Of a stretch of DNA of 64,000 nucleotides, positions 41,325 to 50,789 are shown piece after piece. This DNA is from Clostridiaceae bacterium (GTDB taxonomy: Bacteria; Bacillota; Clostridia; Lachnospirales; Lachnospiraceae). Position numbers and translations under genes: made by a program. The notes beneath the pieces were generated by a model. The model saw only the letters and a program-made list of their open reading frames with translations. It was not told the origin of the DNA and did not search any database. Within the stretch, counting starts at the first letter, position 1; each line of letters opens with the position of its first letter. Where the stretch lies: contig CABIYE010000012.1 of the NCBI GenBank assembly GCA_902362865.1, positions 1 to 64,000 of the forward strand, in the 5' to 3' direction.

Positions 41325-42815
41325 TTATTTTATCTTCAGAATACCTTTTACCGTTTCTTCCATTTTATCCACATCGCATTCCAAAGTATGCAGAACTTCT
41401 GCGTGAAGGATTTCTCTCACTGCATTCGGCATCTCTGTCCCGGACACACGCTGCAGTTCAGGCAGCAGATCAAATTCACCTGCATCCGCATATTTCTCAT
41501 CAACAGCCGTCATAACACTCTTTACGAACTTGTACGGACTTGCCGTAGATGCAATCACACACTTTGTCTCATCGCCGCTCGTTCTGCGGTATTCCTCACA
41601 GACATAGGATGCCACCGCCGTATGGGTATCCATTACATACCCTGTCTTATGGTACGTATCATGGATTGCCTGTGCTGTCTGCGCTTCTGTCGCATAACCC
41701 GCCGCAAAATCCGCAAGTCTTTCTCTCATATCTTCTGTAATCTCATATGTTCCATCCGTCTTCAGCGCCTGCATCAGCTCTGCCGTCTTCCCGGCGTCGC
41801 AGCCGGAAATAAGATAAATCAAACGCTCCAGATTACTGGATATCAGAATATCCATAGATGGGGAAGTAGTAAGCACAAATTCGCGGTTCTTATCATAAGT
41901 TCCTGTCTCAAAGAAATCAAAAAGCACTTTATTTTCATTCGACGCACAGATTAATTTCTGAATCGGCACTCCCATATGCTTCGCATAATATGCAGCCAGA
42001 ATATTCCCAAAGTTGCCGGTCGGAACTACTACATTCATCTTCTCGCCATTCTCAATCTCGCCGTTCTTCAGAAGTTTCGCATAAGCGTATACATAGTATG
42101 CCACCTGCGGAACCAGACGCCCGATATTAATAGAATTGGCAGAAGAGAACTGATATCCATGTTCCGCCAGCTCTTTCGCCAGCTCTTTATTCTCAAACAT
42201 TGCTTTCACGCCGCTCTGCGCATTGTCAAAGTTCCCGTGAATGGCAACCACATCTACATTCTTTCCTTTCTGCGTCACCATCTGCAGTTCCTGCACTCTG
42301 CTGACGCCATCCTTGGGATAGAATACAATAATTCTGGTCCCTTCTACATCAGCAAAGCCTGCCAGGGCAGCTTTGCCCGTATCGCCGGATGTAGCAGTAA
42401 GAATCACAATCTCGTTCTCTGCATGGTTCTTCTTTGCAGAAGTGGTAAGAAGATGGGGCAGAATGGACAACGCCATATCCTTAAATGCAATCGTCGCTCC
42501 GTGGAACAATTCCAGATAATAGGTGTTATCTACCTTCACAAGGGGAGCGATCTCTTCGGTATCGAACTTACTGTCATACGCCTTTTCTATACACTCTTTT
42601 AATTCTTCTTCCGTAAAATCCGTAAAAAGCTCCTTCATAACCGCATAGGCAGTCTCCTGATAGTTCATATCTTTCAGTTCCTCCAGAGATACGGAAAGCT
42701 TTGGCAGGCTCACCGGCACAAATAATCCTCCGTCATCCGCAAGCCCTTTTAATATAGCTTCAGACGCTGTTACCGTTACATTATCATTTCTTGTACTTTT
42801 ATACTGCAGATTCAT
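41325..42815 (-). CDS. thrC: threonine synthase
   Basis: About 496 residues, the long form typical of Firmicutes and Proteobacteria. It converts O-phosphohomoserine to threonine using PLP. Recognised by the N-terminal YKSTRNDNVTVTASEAILKGLADDGGLFVP, the PLP lysine in FKDMALSILPHLL, TATSGDTGKAALAGF and PTGNFGNILAAYYAK. The ATG at 42815 has AAAGG eight bases upstream. No other threonine genes are adjacent. Confidence 0.95.
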   Translation of the reverse strand: MNLQYKSTRNDNVTVTASEAILKGLADDGGLFVPVSLPKLSVSLEELKDMNYQETAYAVMKELFTDFTEEELKECIEKAYDSKFDTEEIAPLVKVDNTYYLELFHGATIAFKDMALSILPHLLTTSAKKNHAENEIVILTATSGDTGKAALAGFADVEGTRIIVFYPKDGVSRVQELQMVTQKGKNVDVVAIHGNFDNAQSGVKAMFENKELAKELAEHGYQFSSANSINIGRLVPQVAYYVYAYAKLLKNGEIENGEKMNVVVPTGNFGNILAAYYAKHMGVPIQKLICASNENKVLFDFFETGTYDKNREFVLTTSPSMDILISSNLERLIYLISGCDAGKTAELMQALKTDGTYEITEDMRERLADFAAGYATEAQTAQAIHDTYHKTGYVMDTHTAVASYVCEEYRRTSGDETKCVIASTASPYKFVKSVMTAVDEKYADAGEFDLLPELQRVSGTEMPNAVREILHAEVLHTLECDVDKMEETVKGILKIK

Positions 42816-42885
42816 CTTCTTCACCTTTCTATTCCTGATTATAGTCTGGAATTATACCACAAACTTCCTTCATATTCAATGGCAT

Positions 42886-44199
42886 CTACTTTCTCCTGCG
42901 GAACAAAATGAATAAAACGGCGCTGATTGCCATCAAAACCGGATAAAACAGATAAGGAAGTATGTTAAATGGCGTAAGTCCCGTAAGACTGGCCGCCGAA
43001 AGAAGCTGTGCACCATAGGGTATCATCCCCTGCCCTACAGATGTAAAAATATCCAGAAGCGACGCTGTTCGCTTCGGATCAACCTTATATTCATCACTGA
43101 TTTCCTTTGCGATAGGTCCTGCCATTACAATCGCCACCGTATTATTAGCCGTACATGCATCTACCAGAAGCGACAGGCCTGCAATTCCCAGTTCAGCTCC
43201 CCGCTGGCTGTTAATCTTCCTGCGGATCAGATCCAGTACAAACTGAATTCCTCCATACTCTTTTACCAAAGATACAATACAAGCCACAATAATAGAAATT
43301 ACAGTGATGTCATACATTCCCGTAACACCGCCAACACTTGTCCCGTTGATTTCTCCGCCGCCGACCGCCAAAAACATCTGATTCAGCGCTATGCTTCCGG
43401 TTGCCACGCCAACAATCAGCGAGAGAATGGTTCCTCCAATCAAAACCACAAATACATTAATTCCAACCAGCGCTCCGATCAAAACAAGGAGATAGGGGAG
43501 CACTTTCCAGAAATTCCATGTCAGCTCCGACGCCTCTGTATAATTGCCGCCATTCCTTGTAATAAAGAAGAAAATCAAAACTGTAATCACAGCCGCCGGA
43601 AGCACGATAAAAAAGTTCTCCCTGAACTTATCCTTCATCTCACATCCCTGGGTCTTTACAGCCGCAATGGTGGTATCTGAAATCATAGACAAGTTATCGC
43701 CGAACATGGCGCCGCATACCACCGCTCCGATACAAATTGGCAGTGCAAATCCCGTCTTCTCACTGATCCCCACCGCAATCGGTGCCAGCGCTGCAATGGT
43801 TCCCATGGAAGTTCCCATAGATACGGAAATAAAGCATCCAATCACAAAAAGCCCCACCACAGCCACATGAGACGGCAGAATGGACAGTCCCAGGTTTACC
43901 GTACTCTCCACTCCGCCTGCCGCCGTCACTGCACCGGAGAAACCTCCGGCACACAGGAAGATCAGACTCATGGTGATAATATTCTCGTCCCCCACGCCCT
44001 TCGCAATAATAGAAATCTTCTCCTCAAAAGACACAGATCTGTTCTGAAGAAACGCTACACACAGGGCAATCAGAAACGCCACAATCGCCGGCATCGCATA
44101 GAAATCTCCCGTAACAATTCCTGAACCCAGAAAAATAATTAAAAATACACCTATCGGGAGCAACGCTATGGCTCTTCCCTTCTTCCTCTCATTCCCCAT
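42886..44199 (-). CDS. NhaC-family Na+/H+ antiporter-like transporter
   Basis: About 437 residues, 10-12 membrane helices, of the NhaC/ArsB-related ion transporter superfamily. Features include GVGDENIITMSLIFLCAGGFSGAV, the conserved VACGAMFGDNLSMISDTTIAA-like region (CGAMFGDNLSMISDTTIAA) and DACTANNTVAIVMAGPIAKEI. Members exchange sodium for protons, or in some branches malate/lactate or amino acids. It sits directly after leuCD, so an organic-acid or amino-acid role is possible. The ATG at 44199 is the better of two starts. Confidence 0.82.
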   Translation of the reverse strand: MGNERKKGRAIALLPIGVFLIIFLGSGIVTGDFYAMPAIVAFLIALCVAFLQNRSVSFEEKISIIAKGVGDENIITMSLIFLCAGGFSGAVTAAGGVESTVNLGLSILPSHVAVVGLFVIGCFISVSMGTSMGTIAALAPIAVGISEKTGFALPICIGAVVCGAMFGDNLSMISDTTIAAVKTQGCEMKDKFRENFFIVLPAAVITVLIFFFITRNGGNYTEASELTWNFWKVLPYLLVLIGALVGINVFVVLIGGTILSLIVGVATGSIALNQMFLAVGGGEINGTSVGGVTGMYDITVISIIVACIVSLVKEYGGIQFVLDLIRRKINSQRGAELGIAGLSLLVDACTANNTVAIVMAGPIAKEISDEYKVDPKRTASLLDIFTSVGQGMIPYGAQLLSAASLTGLTPFNILPYLFYPVLMAISAVLFILFRRRK

Positions 44200-44222
44200 C
44201 TTTCCTGACACACCTTTTATCT

Positions 44223-44711
44223 TTATTTTTTACTATTTGTATAGTTCACCAGACCGCCCGCTGCAATAATCTTCTGCATAAATTCCGGGAACGCCTGGCC
44301 TTTAAACTGGGTTCCCTTTGTTTTGTTATAAATCATTCCGCTGTCGAAATCCACTTCTACTTCGTCTCCCGCCTCGATTCCTCTTGCCGCTTCCGGACAT
44401 TCAATAATCGGAAGTCCGATGTTAATTGCATTCCGATAAAAAATCCTTGCAAATGTCTCTGCAATCACGCAGCTTACTCCCGCCGTCTTCAGGCAAAGGG
44501 GCGCATGCTCCCTGGATGAACCACACCCGAAGTTCTTATTCGCCACAATCAAATCTCCCGGCTGAACCTTCTTCACAAATTCCGGGTCAATATCCACCAT
44601 CGCATGACTTGCCAGTTCCTGCGGGTCAAAAGAATTCAGGTATCTTGCCGGAATAATAACATCCGTATCTACATTGTCTCCATATTTAAAAACTTTTCCA
44701 AGCGCTTTCAT
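44223..44711 (-). CDS. leuD: 3-isopropylmalate dehydratase small subunit (LeuD-type)
   Basis: 162 residues with the swivel-domain motifs [18 protein letters not shown] and [12 protein letters not shown] of the aconitase family. With LeuC it isomerises 2- and 3-isopropylmalate in leucine synthesis. It overlaps the leuC stop by one base (TAATG), a standard coupling. leuA and leuB are not in the window, so a related hydratase substrate (homoaconitate or a methylmalate) cannot be excluded. Confidence 0.9.
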   Translation of the reverse strand: MKALGKVFKYGDNVDTDVIIPARYLNSFDPQELASHAMVDIDPEFVKKVQPGDLIVANKNFGCGSSREHAPLCLKTAGVSCVIAETFARIFYRNAINIGLPIIECPEAARGIEAGDEVEVDFDSGMIYNKTKGTQFKGQAFPEFMQKIIAAGGLVNYTNSKK

Positions 44712-45985
44712 TATCTGTCACCTACTTTCTCCGGGTTCGCAATATATCCTGCGATTGCACTTGCCGCCGCCACTTCAGGAGAGGCAAGATAGATCAGGGA
44801 ATCCACATGTCCCATTCGTCCTACGAAGTTACGGTTCGTTGTGGACACGCATTTCTCACCTGCAGCCATAACACCCATGTGGCCGCCCATACATGGTCCG
44901 CAGCTCGGCGTGTTAAACGCACATCCCGCATCAATAAAAATATCCACCAGTCCTTCTTTGATACACTGCTTGTATATCTGCTGCGTAGCCGGAACCACCA
45001 TTACACGCACGTCCGGATGTACCGTATGCCCTTTCAGCACAGCCGCGGCTCTTCTCAGGTCAGAAATTCTTCCATTGGTACAAGATCCAATCACTACCTG
45101 ATCAATCTTAATCGGCTCCATAACCTCAATCTCATCAATCGTCTTCGCATTACCGGGAAGATGCGGGAAAGCTACCGTCGGGCGTACTTCGGCAAGGTCA
45201 ATCTCGATAACCTCTTCATACTCCGCATCTTCATCCGCCGTATAGATTTTATACTCTTTTTCACCATGCTCCTTCAGATATTCTTCTGTCAGTTCATCCA
45301 CCGGGAAAATTCCATTCTTAGCTCCCGCCTCAATTGCCATATTCGCCATGGTAAAGCGGTCATCCATCGTCAGGTTCTGAATACCGTCTCCCACAAATTC
45401 CATTGATTTATAAAGAGCGCCATCCACTCCGATTCTGCCAATGATATGGATAATAATATCCTTACCGCTGACATATCTGGACGGTTTCCCCTTCAGCACA
45501 AACTTCATCGCACCCGGCACCTTGAACCACAGTTCACCCGTTGCCATCCCGGTAGCAATATCGGTTGTTCCCACTCCCGTTGAAAATGCTCCCAGAGCAC
45601 CATATGTACAGGTATGGGAGTCCGCTCCGATAATACATTCTCCCGCAGTAACAACTCCGGCCTCCGGCAAAATTGCGTGTTCCACGCCGGATTTTCCCTG
45701 TTCAAAATACCACTTCAGTCCCTGTGCCTTCGCGAACTCACGGATTGCCTTAGAGTTCTCCGCCGACTTAATATCTTTATTCGGCGTAAAATGATCCGGC
45801 ACAAACACCACCTTATCCTTATCAAATACATTATCAGCCATCTGTTTTAATACAGGCAGGGCCATCGGTCCTGTAATGTCATTCGCCATCACCACATCCA
45901 GCTTCGCCATAATCAGCTGTCCGGCCTCCACACTGTCAAGTCCCGCATGTGCCGCCAGAATCTTCTGTGTCATTGTCATGCCCAT
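44711..45985 (-). CDS. leuC: 3-isopropylmalate dehydratase large subunit (LeuC-type)
   Basis: 424 residues of the short bacterial/archaeal LeuC type carrying a [4Fe-4S] cluster. Ligand motifs are VIGSCTNGR and [11 protein letters not shown]; the substrate region includes [20 protein letters not shown] and [17 protein letters not shown] lies eight bases before the start. First gene of the leuC-leuD pair, followed by the NhaC-family gene 12 bases after leuD. Confidence 0.91.
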   Translation of the reverse strand: MGMTMTQKILAAHAGLDSVEAGQLIMAKLDVVMANDITGPMALPVLKQMADNVFDKDKVVFVPDHFTPNKDIKSAENSKAIREFAKAQGLKWYFEQGKSGVEHAILPEAGVVTAGECIIGADSHTCTYGALGAFSTGVGTTDIATGMATGELWFKVPGAMKFVLKGKPSRYVSGKDIIIHIIGRIGVDGALYKSMEFVGDGIQNLTMDDRFTMANMAIEAGAKNGIFPVDELTEEYLKEHGEKEYKIYTADEDAEYEEVIEIDLAEVRPTVAFPHLPGNAKTIDEIEVMEPIKIDQVVIGSCTNGRISDLRRAAAVLKGHTVHPDVRVMVVPATQQIYKQCIKEGLVDIFIDAGCAFNTPSCGPCMGGHMGVMAAGEKCVSTTNRNFVGRMGHVDSLIYLASPEVAAASAIAGYIANPEKVGDR

Positions 45986-46051
45986 GATACATGCCTCCTT
46001 CTTTCCTCATATTAACTGCTATTCTATCATAACCTGCATTTATTCTGCAAT

Positions 46052-46951
46052 TTATTTTCCCTTTTTCCTTTTTTCTTCCAGACCTTTCTTTAATTCTTCC
46101 AGAATATCCTTATGATTTCTGGATTCCATCTTCGGGAACGCCTTTACCAGACGTTCACTGACTTTTGTACTGGATTTTGCAAGCTGTGCGTAGCGCTCCT
46201 TAAGCTGCACATAGTATTCCCTGAGCTGAACAGCCCGTTCCTTCTGCTGCGCCGCACGCTCCTTCTGCTCTCCGCCAAACTCTTCCAATTTCCCTTTGAT
46301 GTCATCCGTCACCTCATCCAGTTTCTTGCCGACTTCTTCCTGCTTCTCCATAGTATCCATCACGTTTTCGTAAATATTGCTTCCCATCTTATCCGAAATA
46401 TCCCGAAGCTCTGACGCTATCCGCTCCATCATTTCCAAGCGTTTGTTGAACTTCAGAATTCCTGATGCCGTTACATACAGATCGGCAAAAGTCACAATAC
46501 TAAGAACCACGATCAAAGCAACTCCCAAAGCATGAGGAAGCGCTTCTGCCACACGATAAACAAGCGGCTGAAATACTTTCACGATAAAAATGCAGGCAAC
46601 ACCCCACACCAATGAAAAAATCGGGCAGACGTAACCGCCTATATTGAAAGGCTGCCCGGAATAATCCCACCACTTATGGTGGAAAATCTTATCCAAAGCA
46701 AATCCTGTCAGCCCCTCTATCAATGTTACGATAATAACGGAAGCAACATATAAAATCACCAGATTATTTTCAAAAGGCTCCAGCAAAAGAAGCACTGCGC
46801 TCACTCCCACACCATAGACCGGGCAAATCGGTCCATTCAAAAACCCTCTGTTTACAAATCTCTTTTCTTTTACCGCCGCATAGGCAACTTCCGCGCACCA
46901 TCCCAAAAAACCATACGTAAAAAAATAAAGTATTAAATAATAAATGTCCAC
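46052..46951 (-). CDS. CmpB-like (putative ABC transporter permease) membrane protein with coiled-coil tail
   Basis: About 300 residues. The N-terminal half has five to six helices of the ABC_trans_CmpB family (FFTYGFLGWCAEV, RGFLNGPICPVYGVG, HHKWWDYSGQPFNIGGYVCP). The C-terminal 120 residues are charged and strongly heptad-like (KQEEVGKKLDEVTDDIKGKL and further). Function unknown; the permease label is inherited annotation. I use the GTG at 46951 because the overlapping promoter places the transcript start only a few bases before the longer TTG start. Single gene, divergent from feoAB. Confidence 0.72.
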   Translation of the reverse strand: MDIYYLILYFFTYGFLGWCAEVAYAAVKEKRFVNRGFLNGPICPVYGVGVSAVLLLLEPFENNLVILYVASVIIVTLIEGLTGFALDKIFHHKWWDYSGQPFNIGGYVCPIFSLVWGVACIFIVKVFQPLVYRVAEALPHALGVALIVVLSIVTFADLYVTASGILKFNKRLEMMERIASELRDISDKMGSNIYENVMDTMEKQEEVGKKLDEVTDDIKGKLEEFGGEQKERAAQQKERAVQLREYYVQLKERYAQLAKSSTKVSERLVKAFPKMESRNHKDILEELKKGLEEKRKKGK

Positions 46952-47004
46952 TCCTTCTAATTCCTCTCTTCCCTCGAATGTTAATCGCAAGCGCCAATAG
47001 TTGT

Positions 47005-47033
47005 ATTATACTTCACGTTGTCACGCTCGTCAA
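47005..47033 (-). promoter_or_regulatory. promoter of the CmpB-like gene
   Basis: Minus strand: -35 TTGACG (47028-47033), 17-base spacer, -10 TATAAT (47005-47010). It physically overlaps the plus-strand feoAB promoter. Confidence 0.65.
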
Positions 47034-47071
47034 TCAGTGTTATAATACTCGAATAATAGATAATAATTATC
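47018..47071 (+). promoter_or_regulatory. feoAB promoter with Fur/DtxR-like box
   Basis: -35 TTGTCA (47018-47023), 17-base spacer, -10 TATAAT (47041-47046). Just after the expected start is the perfect palindrome GATAATAATTATC (47059-47071), resembling a Fur-type iron box; binding there would block transcription when iron is plentiful. Confidence 0.75.
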
Positions 47072-47096
47072 AATAACAGCAAAGGAGTCTTCCATT

Positions 47097-47330
47097 ATGA
47101 TACTAAAGAAAGGAAAGAACCATCACACATATATTGTAGATTCTATCCATATTGAACTACAGTTAGAACGCCGTCTCGAAGCGCTGGGACTGACCGAGGG
47201 AACCGCAATTACCATCATGAACAACGATAAAAAAGGATCCCTCACCGTAAAATTCCGCGGTACACGGTTCGCAATCGGAAAAAGGATTGCCGACAATATT
47301 GAAGTAACGGAGGCGGTTTCTCATGAGTGA
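47097..47330 (+). CDS. feoA: ferrous iron transport protein A
   Basis: 77 residues with an SH3-like fold, the small cytosolic partner of FeoB in Fe2+ uptake. Motifs ERRLEALGLTEGTAITIMNN and TRFAIGKRIADNIEV are typical. Strong AAAGGAG nine bases upstream. It overlaps feoB by eight bases. Confidence 0.92.
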   Translation: MILKKGKNHHTYIVDSIHIELQLERRLEALGLTEGTAITIMNNDKKGSLTVKFRGTRFAIGKRIADNIEVTEAVSHE

Positions 47331-49368
47331 TATCATTAACGTAGGTTTTATCGGAAATCCCAACTGCGGGAAAACCACTCTGTTCAATGCATTTACCGGT
47401 GCAAACCTGAAAGTCGCCAACTGGCCCGGCGTTACGGTTGAAAAGAAAGAGGGAAAAGCAACTTACGAAGGACAGACCTTTAAACTGATTGATCTTCCGG
47501 GAATTTACAGCCTCACTTCCTATACAATGGAAGAAACGGTATCCCGGGAATGTATCATGAGCGATGAAGTAGACGTGATTGTAGATGTCATTGACGCATC
47601 CAGCCTGGAGCGCAACCTCTATCTCACACTGCAGTTAATCGAACTGGGCAAACCTGTCGTACTGGCATTGAATATGATGGACATCGTAGAAGACCGGGGC
47701 ATGGAAATTGATCTTCACCGTCTGCCGGAAATGCTGGGCGTCCCTGCCATCCCCGTTTCTGCCAGGAAGAAGACCGGGCTTTCCATCCTCATCCACGCAG
47801 TTGCGCACCACAAGGATTATACGGCACAAGGCCCATTCATCCATCACCATCCCGGAATGCATTCTTCCCACCGGCATAACCATCACGACGAATATGCCAT
47901 GGTGTACGAAGACTACATCGAAGATAAAATTGATATTATCATAGATGCCCTGCAGCAAAAATATCCGGAACTTCCCAACAAAAGATGGCATGCTATCAAG
48001 CTGCTGGAGCGAGACAAAGCTGTTACTGACGCCTGTCCGCTGGAACTTGAGAATGTCATTGACCGAAGCTATGAAAAAGACATTATAAACCAGAAATATA
48101 ACTTTATCGAAGAAATCATCAGCGAGACACTGGTGAATAAATCCAGGAAAGAAGCCAGCACCGACAAGATTGACCGCTATCTGACCAACAGGTGGCTGGG
48201 ACTTCCTATCTTTCTGGGCATTATGGCACTGGTCTTCTTCCTGACCTTTACCGTCGGCGACTTTTTAAAGGGATATTTCGAGATAGGACTGGAACAATTT
48301 TCCGCACTGGTGCAGAATGGACTCATCGCTATCCATACCAATGAAATGTTAATCTCGTTGGTGGTGGACGGAATTATCTCCGGCGTTGGCGGAATTCTTA
48401 CTTTTCTTCCGAATATTTTCATCCTGTTCCTGGCGCTGGCCTTCCTGGAAGACAGCGGCTACATGGCAAGAGTCGCCTTTGTTATGGATGATATTATGAG
48501 CCGGCTCGGACTGTCCGGGCGCGCTTTTATTCCGCTGCTGCTGGGATTTGGCTGCTCCGTTCCCGCCATAATGGCGTCCCGCGCCCTGGAAAACCGCAAA
48601 GACAGGCTGAAGACCATATTAATTACACCATTTATGTCCTGCAGCGCAAGACTCCCGATATATGTACTCTTTTCCTCCTTGTTTTTTGAAAAACATGCTA
48701 TGCTTGTATGCTATTCCATGTATCTGCTGGGAATTATTGTCGCCATCGGAACAGCATTCTTCATTTCAAAAATTGATGGGAGCAAAGCCGAGCACGCTTT
48801 ACTAATTGAATTGCCGGAGTATAAATCACCAAATGCGCACACCATCGCCATCTACGTATGGGAGAAGGTAAAAGATTATTTAAGCAAAGCAGGTACGGTT
48901 ATTTTCCTCGCTTCTGTGATTATGTGGCTGCTCCTGAACTTCGGTCCGTCAGGTTATGTAACAGATATTACCGCAAGCTTCGGTTCCTACATAGGCAAAG
49001 CAATTGTACCATTTTTCAAACCTATCGGCCTTGGTTACTGGCAGATTGTAGTTGCCCTCATTGCCGGTATTGCCGCCAAAGAAGTGGTCGTTTCCAGCTG
49101 CAGCGTATTATTTGGCGTACAGAATATTACCGGTGCACATGGGATGAACAGCCTCGCCGTGCTTCTCGGTTCTATGGGCTTCGGCGCCGCCAATGCTTAT
49201 GCCCTGATGGTGTTCTGTCTGCTGTACATCCCCTGCACGGCAACAATTGCCACCATCCACAGGGAAACCGGAAGCAAAAAAATCACCGCTTCCTTTGTCC
49301 TGTTCCAACTGGCAGTTGCATGGATCATGAGTTTTCTTGTGTACCATATAGCAGGAATAATTTTGTAA
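47323..49368 (+). CDS. feoB: ferrous iron transport protein B
   Basis: 681 residues. The cytosolic G domain comes first: G1 GNPNCGKTTLFN (11-22), G2/switch WPGVTVEKKEG, G3 DLPGIYSL, G4 NMMD. A helical insertion follows, with an unusual histidine-rich run at about 174-188 (HHHPGMHSSHRHNHH). The membrane domain from about 290 holds the two Gate segments (FGCSVPAIMASRALE and the later AKEVVVSS region). It moves Fe2+ inward. Only plus-strand operon in the window, ended by a shared terminator. Confidence 0.94.
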   Translation: MSDIINVGFIGNPNCGKTTLFNAFTGANLKVANWPGVTVEKKEGKATYEGQTFKLIDLPGIYSLTSYTMEETVSRECIMSDEVDVIVDVIDASSLERNLYLTLQLIELGKPVVLALNMMDIVEDRGMEIDLHRLPEMLGVPAIPVSARKKTGLSILIHAVAHHKDYTAQGPFIHHHPGMHSSHRHNHHDEYAMVYEDYIEDKIDIIIDALQQKYPELPNKRWHAIKLLERDKAVTDACPLELENVIDRSYEKDIINQKYNFIEEIISETLVNKSRKEASTDKIDRYLTNRWLGLPIFLGIMALVFFLTFTVGDFLKGYFEIGLEQFSALVQNGLIAIHTNEMLISLVVDGIISGVGGILTFLPNIFILFLALAFLEDSGYMARVAFVMDDIMSRLGLSGRAFIPLLLGFGCSVPAIMASRALENRKDRLKTILITPFMSCSARLPIYVLFSSLFFEKHAMLVCYSMYLLGIIVAIGTAFFISKIDGSKAEHALLIELPEYKSPNAHTIAIYVWEKVKDYLSKAGTVIFLASVIMWLLLNFGPSGYVTDITASFGSYIGKAIVPFFKPIGLGYWQIVVALIAGIAAKEVVVSSCSVLFGVQNITGAHGMNSLAVLLGSMGFGAANAYALMVFCLLYIPCTATIATIHRETGSKKITASFVLFQLAVAWIMSFLVYHIAGIIL

Positions 49369-49411
49369 AACAAAGAAGGATTCCAATAGCAGCACGGAAT
49401 CCTTCTTTGTT
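49369..49411. terminator. bidirectional terminator between feoB and the aldehyde dehydrogenase gene
   Basis: Perfect 16-bp arms (49369-49384 and 49396-49411), 11-base loop, A/T-rich tails on both sides. It starts right after the feoB stop and includes the first bases of the convergent gene's stop codon. Confidence 0.85.
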
Positions 49412-50780
49412 ATTTCATCAGTTTCTTAATAATATCCAGTTTATCTCCAAACGGTGCATATCGTATCGGTACGTCAATGAACCTTGATTTCTTCAAAATG
49501 CTCTTTTCATGCGTAAATGTATCAAAACTTGCTTTTCCATGGTAGCCGCCCATCCCGCTGCTGCCGACGCCGCCAAACGGCATATGTGACGTAGCCAGAT
49601 GCACGACCGTATCATTGATGCAGCCGCCCCCGTAAGATATATTTTCCAGAATATAGTCTTCCCTCTTCTTATCTCCGGTAAAAAGATATAACGCCAACGG
49701 TCTGGGTCTTGCATTCACCATGGCCGCTGCCTCTTTTAGACTATAAAATGTAAGCACAGGCAATATCGGCCCGAAAATCTCTTCCTGCATCACCGGGCTG
49801 TCCCATGTAACTTCATCCAGCACCGTAGGTTCAATCTGCAAGGAGCCTCTCCGGCTTCCTCCTCCGCATACAACATGTGCGCCATCCATAAGCCCCAGAA
49901 TTCTTTCATAATGCTTTGCATTCACTATTCTGGGATATTCCGGATTCTCGCACGGTTCTTTTCCATACATCTTTTTTATATATTTTTCAATCTGTCTGAG
50001 CAGCTTCTCTTTCACAGTCTTCTGCACAAGGATATAGTCCGGTGCCACACAAGTCTGCCCGCAATTTAAAAACTTTCCCCACACAATCCTCTTTGCCGCA
50101 AGCCTGATGTCCGCCGTCTCATCCACAATGCACGGACTCTTGCCGCCAAGTTCCAGTGTAACAGGAGTCAGATTCCGGGAAGCCTTCTCCATCACATACT
50201 TTCCAACATTTACACTTCCCGTAAAAAAAATATAATCAAAACGCTCATTCAGGAGAGCTTCATTTTCCGCTCTTCCACCTTCTATCACCGCCACATATTT
50301 TTCCGGGAAAAGCTCCTTCACCATCTTCGCTATCACTCCCGACGTGTGGGGCGAATAGGCAGATGGCTTTATAACCGCACAATTTCCTGCACAGATTGCT
50401 CCCACCAGCGGTACTACCGTCAGCTGGAACGGATAATTCCAGGGCGACATGATTAATACAACCCCATAAGGTTCTTTATAAACATATGCTCTTGACGGAA
50501 ATTGCGTAATTGGTGCCGGAACCTTCCGCGGCTTGGCCCACTTCCGAAGATGCTTTACAATATACCTGATTTCTTCTTTTACGATTCCAATCTCCGTTGC
50601 ATAAGACTCAAAAGAAGATTTATGCAGATCCTTTCTAAGCCCATCCATAATCAAATCTTCGTTCTTACATATCCATCTGTACATGCGGACAAGCTGCTTT
50701 GTTCGGAATTCTATATCCCGGCTCTCTCCTCCGCTCCAGTACTCTCTTTGCTTATGCAATACTATCTTATAATCTCTCAT
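49410..50780 (-). CDS. aldehyde dehydrogenase family protein
   Basis: 456 residues of the class 3-like NAD(P)-dependent aldehyde dehydrogenase family. The general-base Glu is in VTLELGGKSPCIV, the catalytic Cys in FLNCGQTCVAPDY, and the C-terminal hydrophobic tail resembles fatty-aldehyde types. It oxidises a medium or long-chain aldehyde; the natural substrate is not evident. It follows the PHP gene by nine bases, so both may be co-transcribed. Confidence 0.9.
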   Translation of the reverse strand: MRDYKIVLHKQREYWSGGESRDIEFRTKQLVRMYRWICKNEDLIMDGLRKDLHKSSFESYATEIGIVKEEIRYIVKHLRKWAKPRKVPAPITQFPSRAYVYKEPYGVVLIMSPWNYPFQLTVVPLVGAICAGNCAVIKPSAYSPHTSGVIAKMVKELFPEKYVAVIEGGRAENEALLNERFDYIFFTGSVNVGKYVMEKASRNLTPVTLELGGKSPCIVDETADIRLAAKRIVWGKFLNCGQTCVAPDYILVQKTVKEKLLRQIEKYIKKMYGKEPCENPEYPRIVNAKHYERILGLMDGAHVVCGGGSRRGSLQIEPTVLDEVTWDSPVMQEEIFGPILPVLTFYSLKEAAAMVNARPRPLALYLFTGDKKREDYILENISYGGGCINDTVVHLATSHMPFGGVGSSGMGGYHGKASFDTFTHEKSILKKSRFIDVPIRYAPFGDKLDIIKKLMK

Positions 50781-50789
50781 AGCTTCCTT

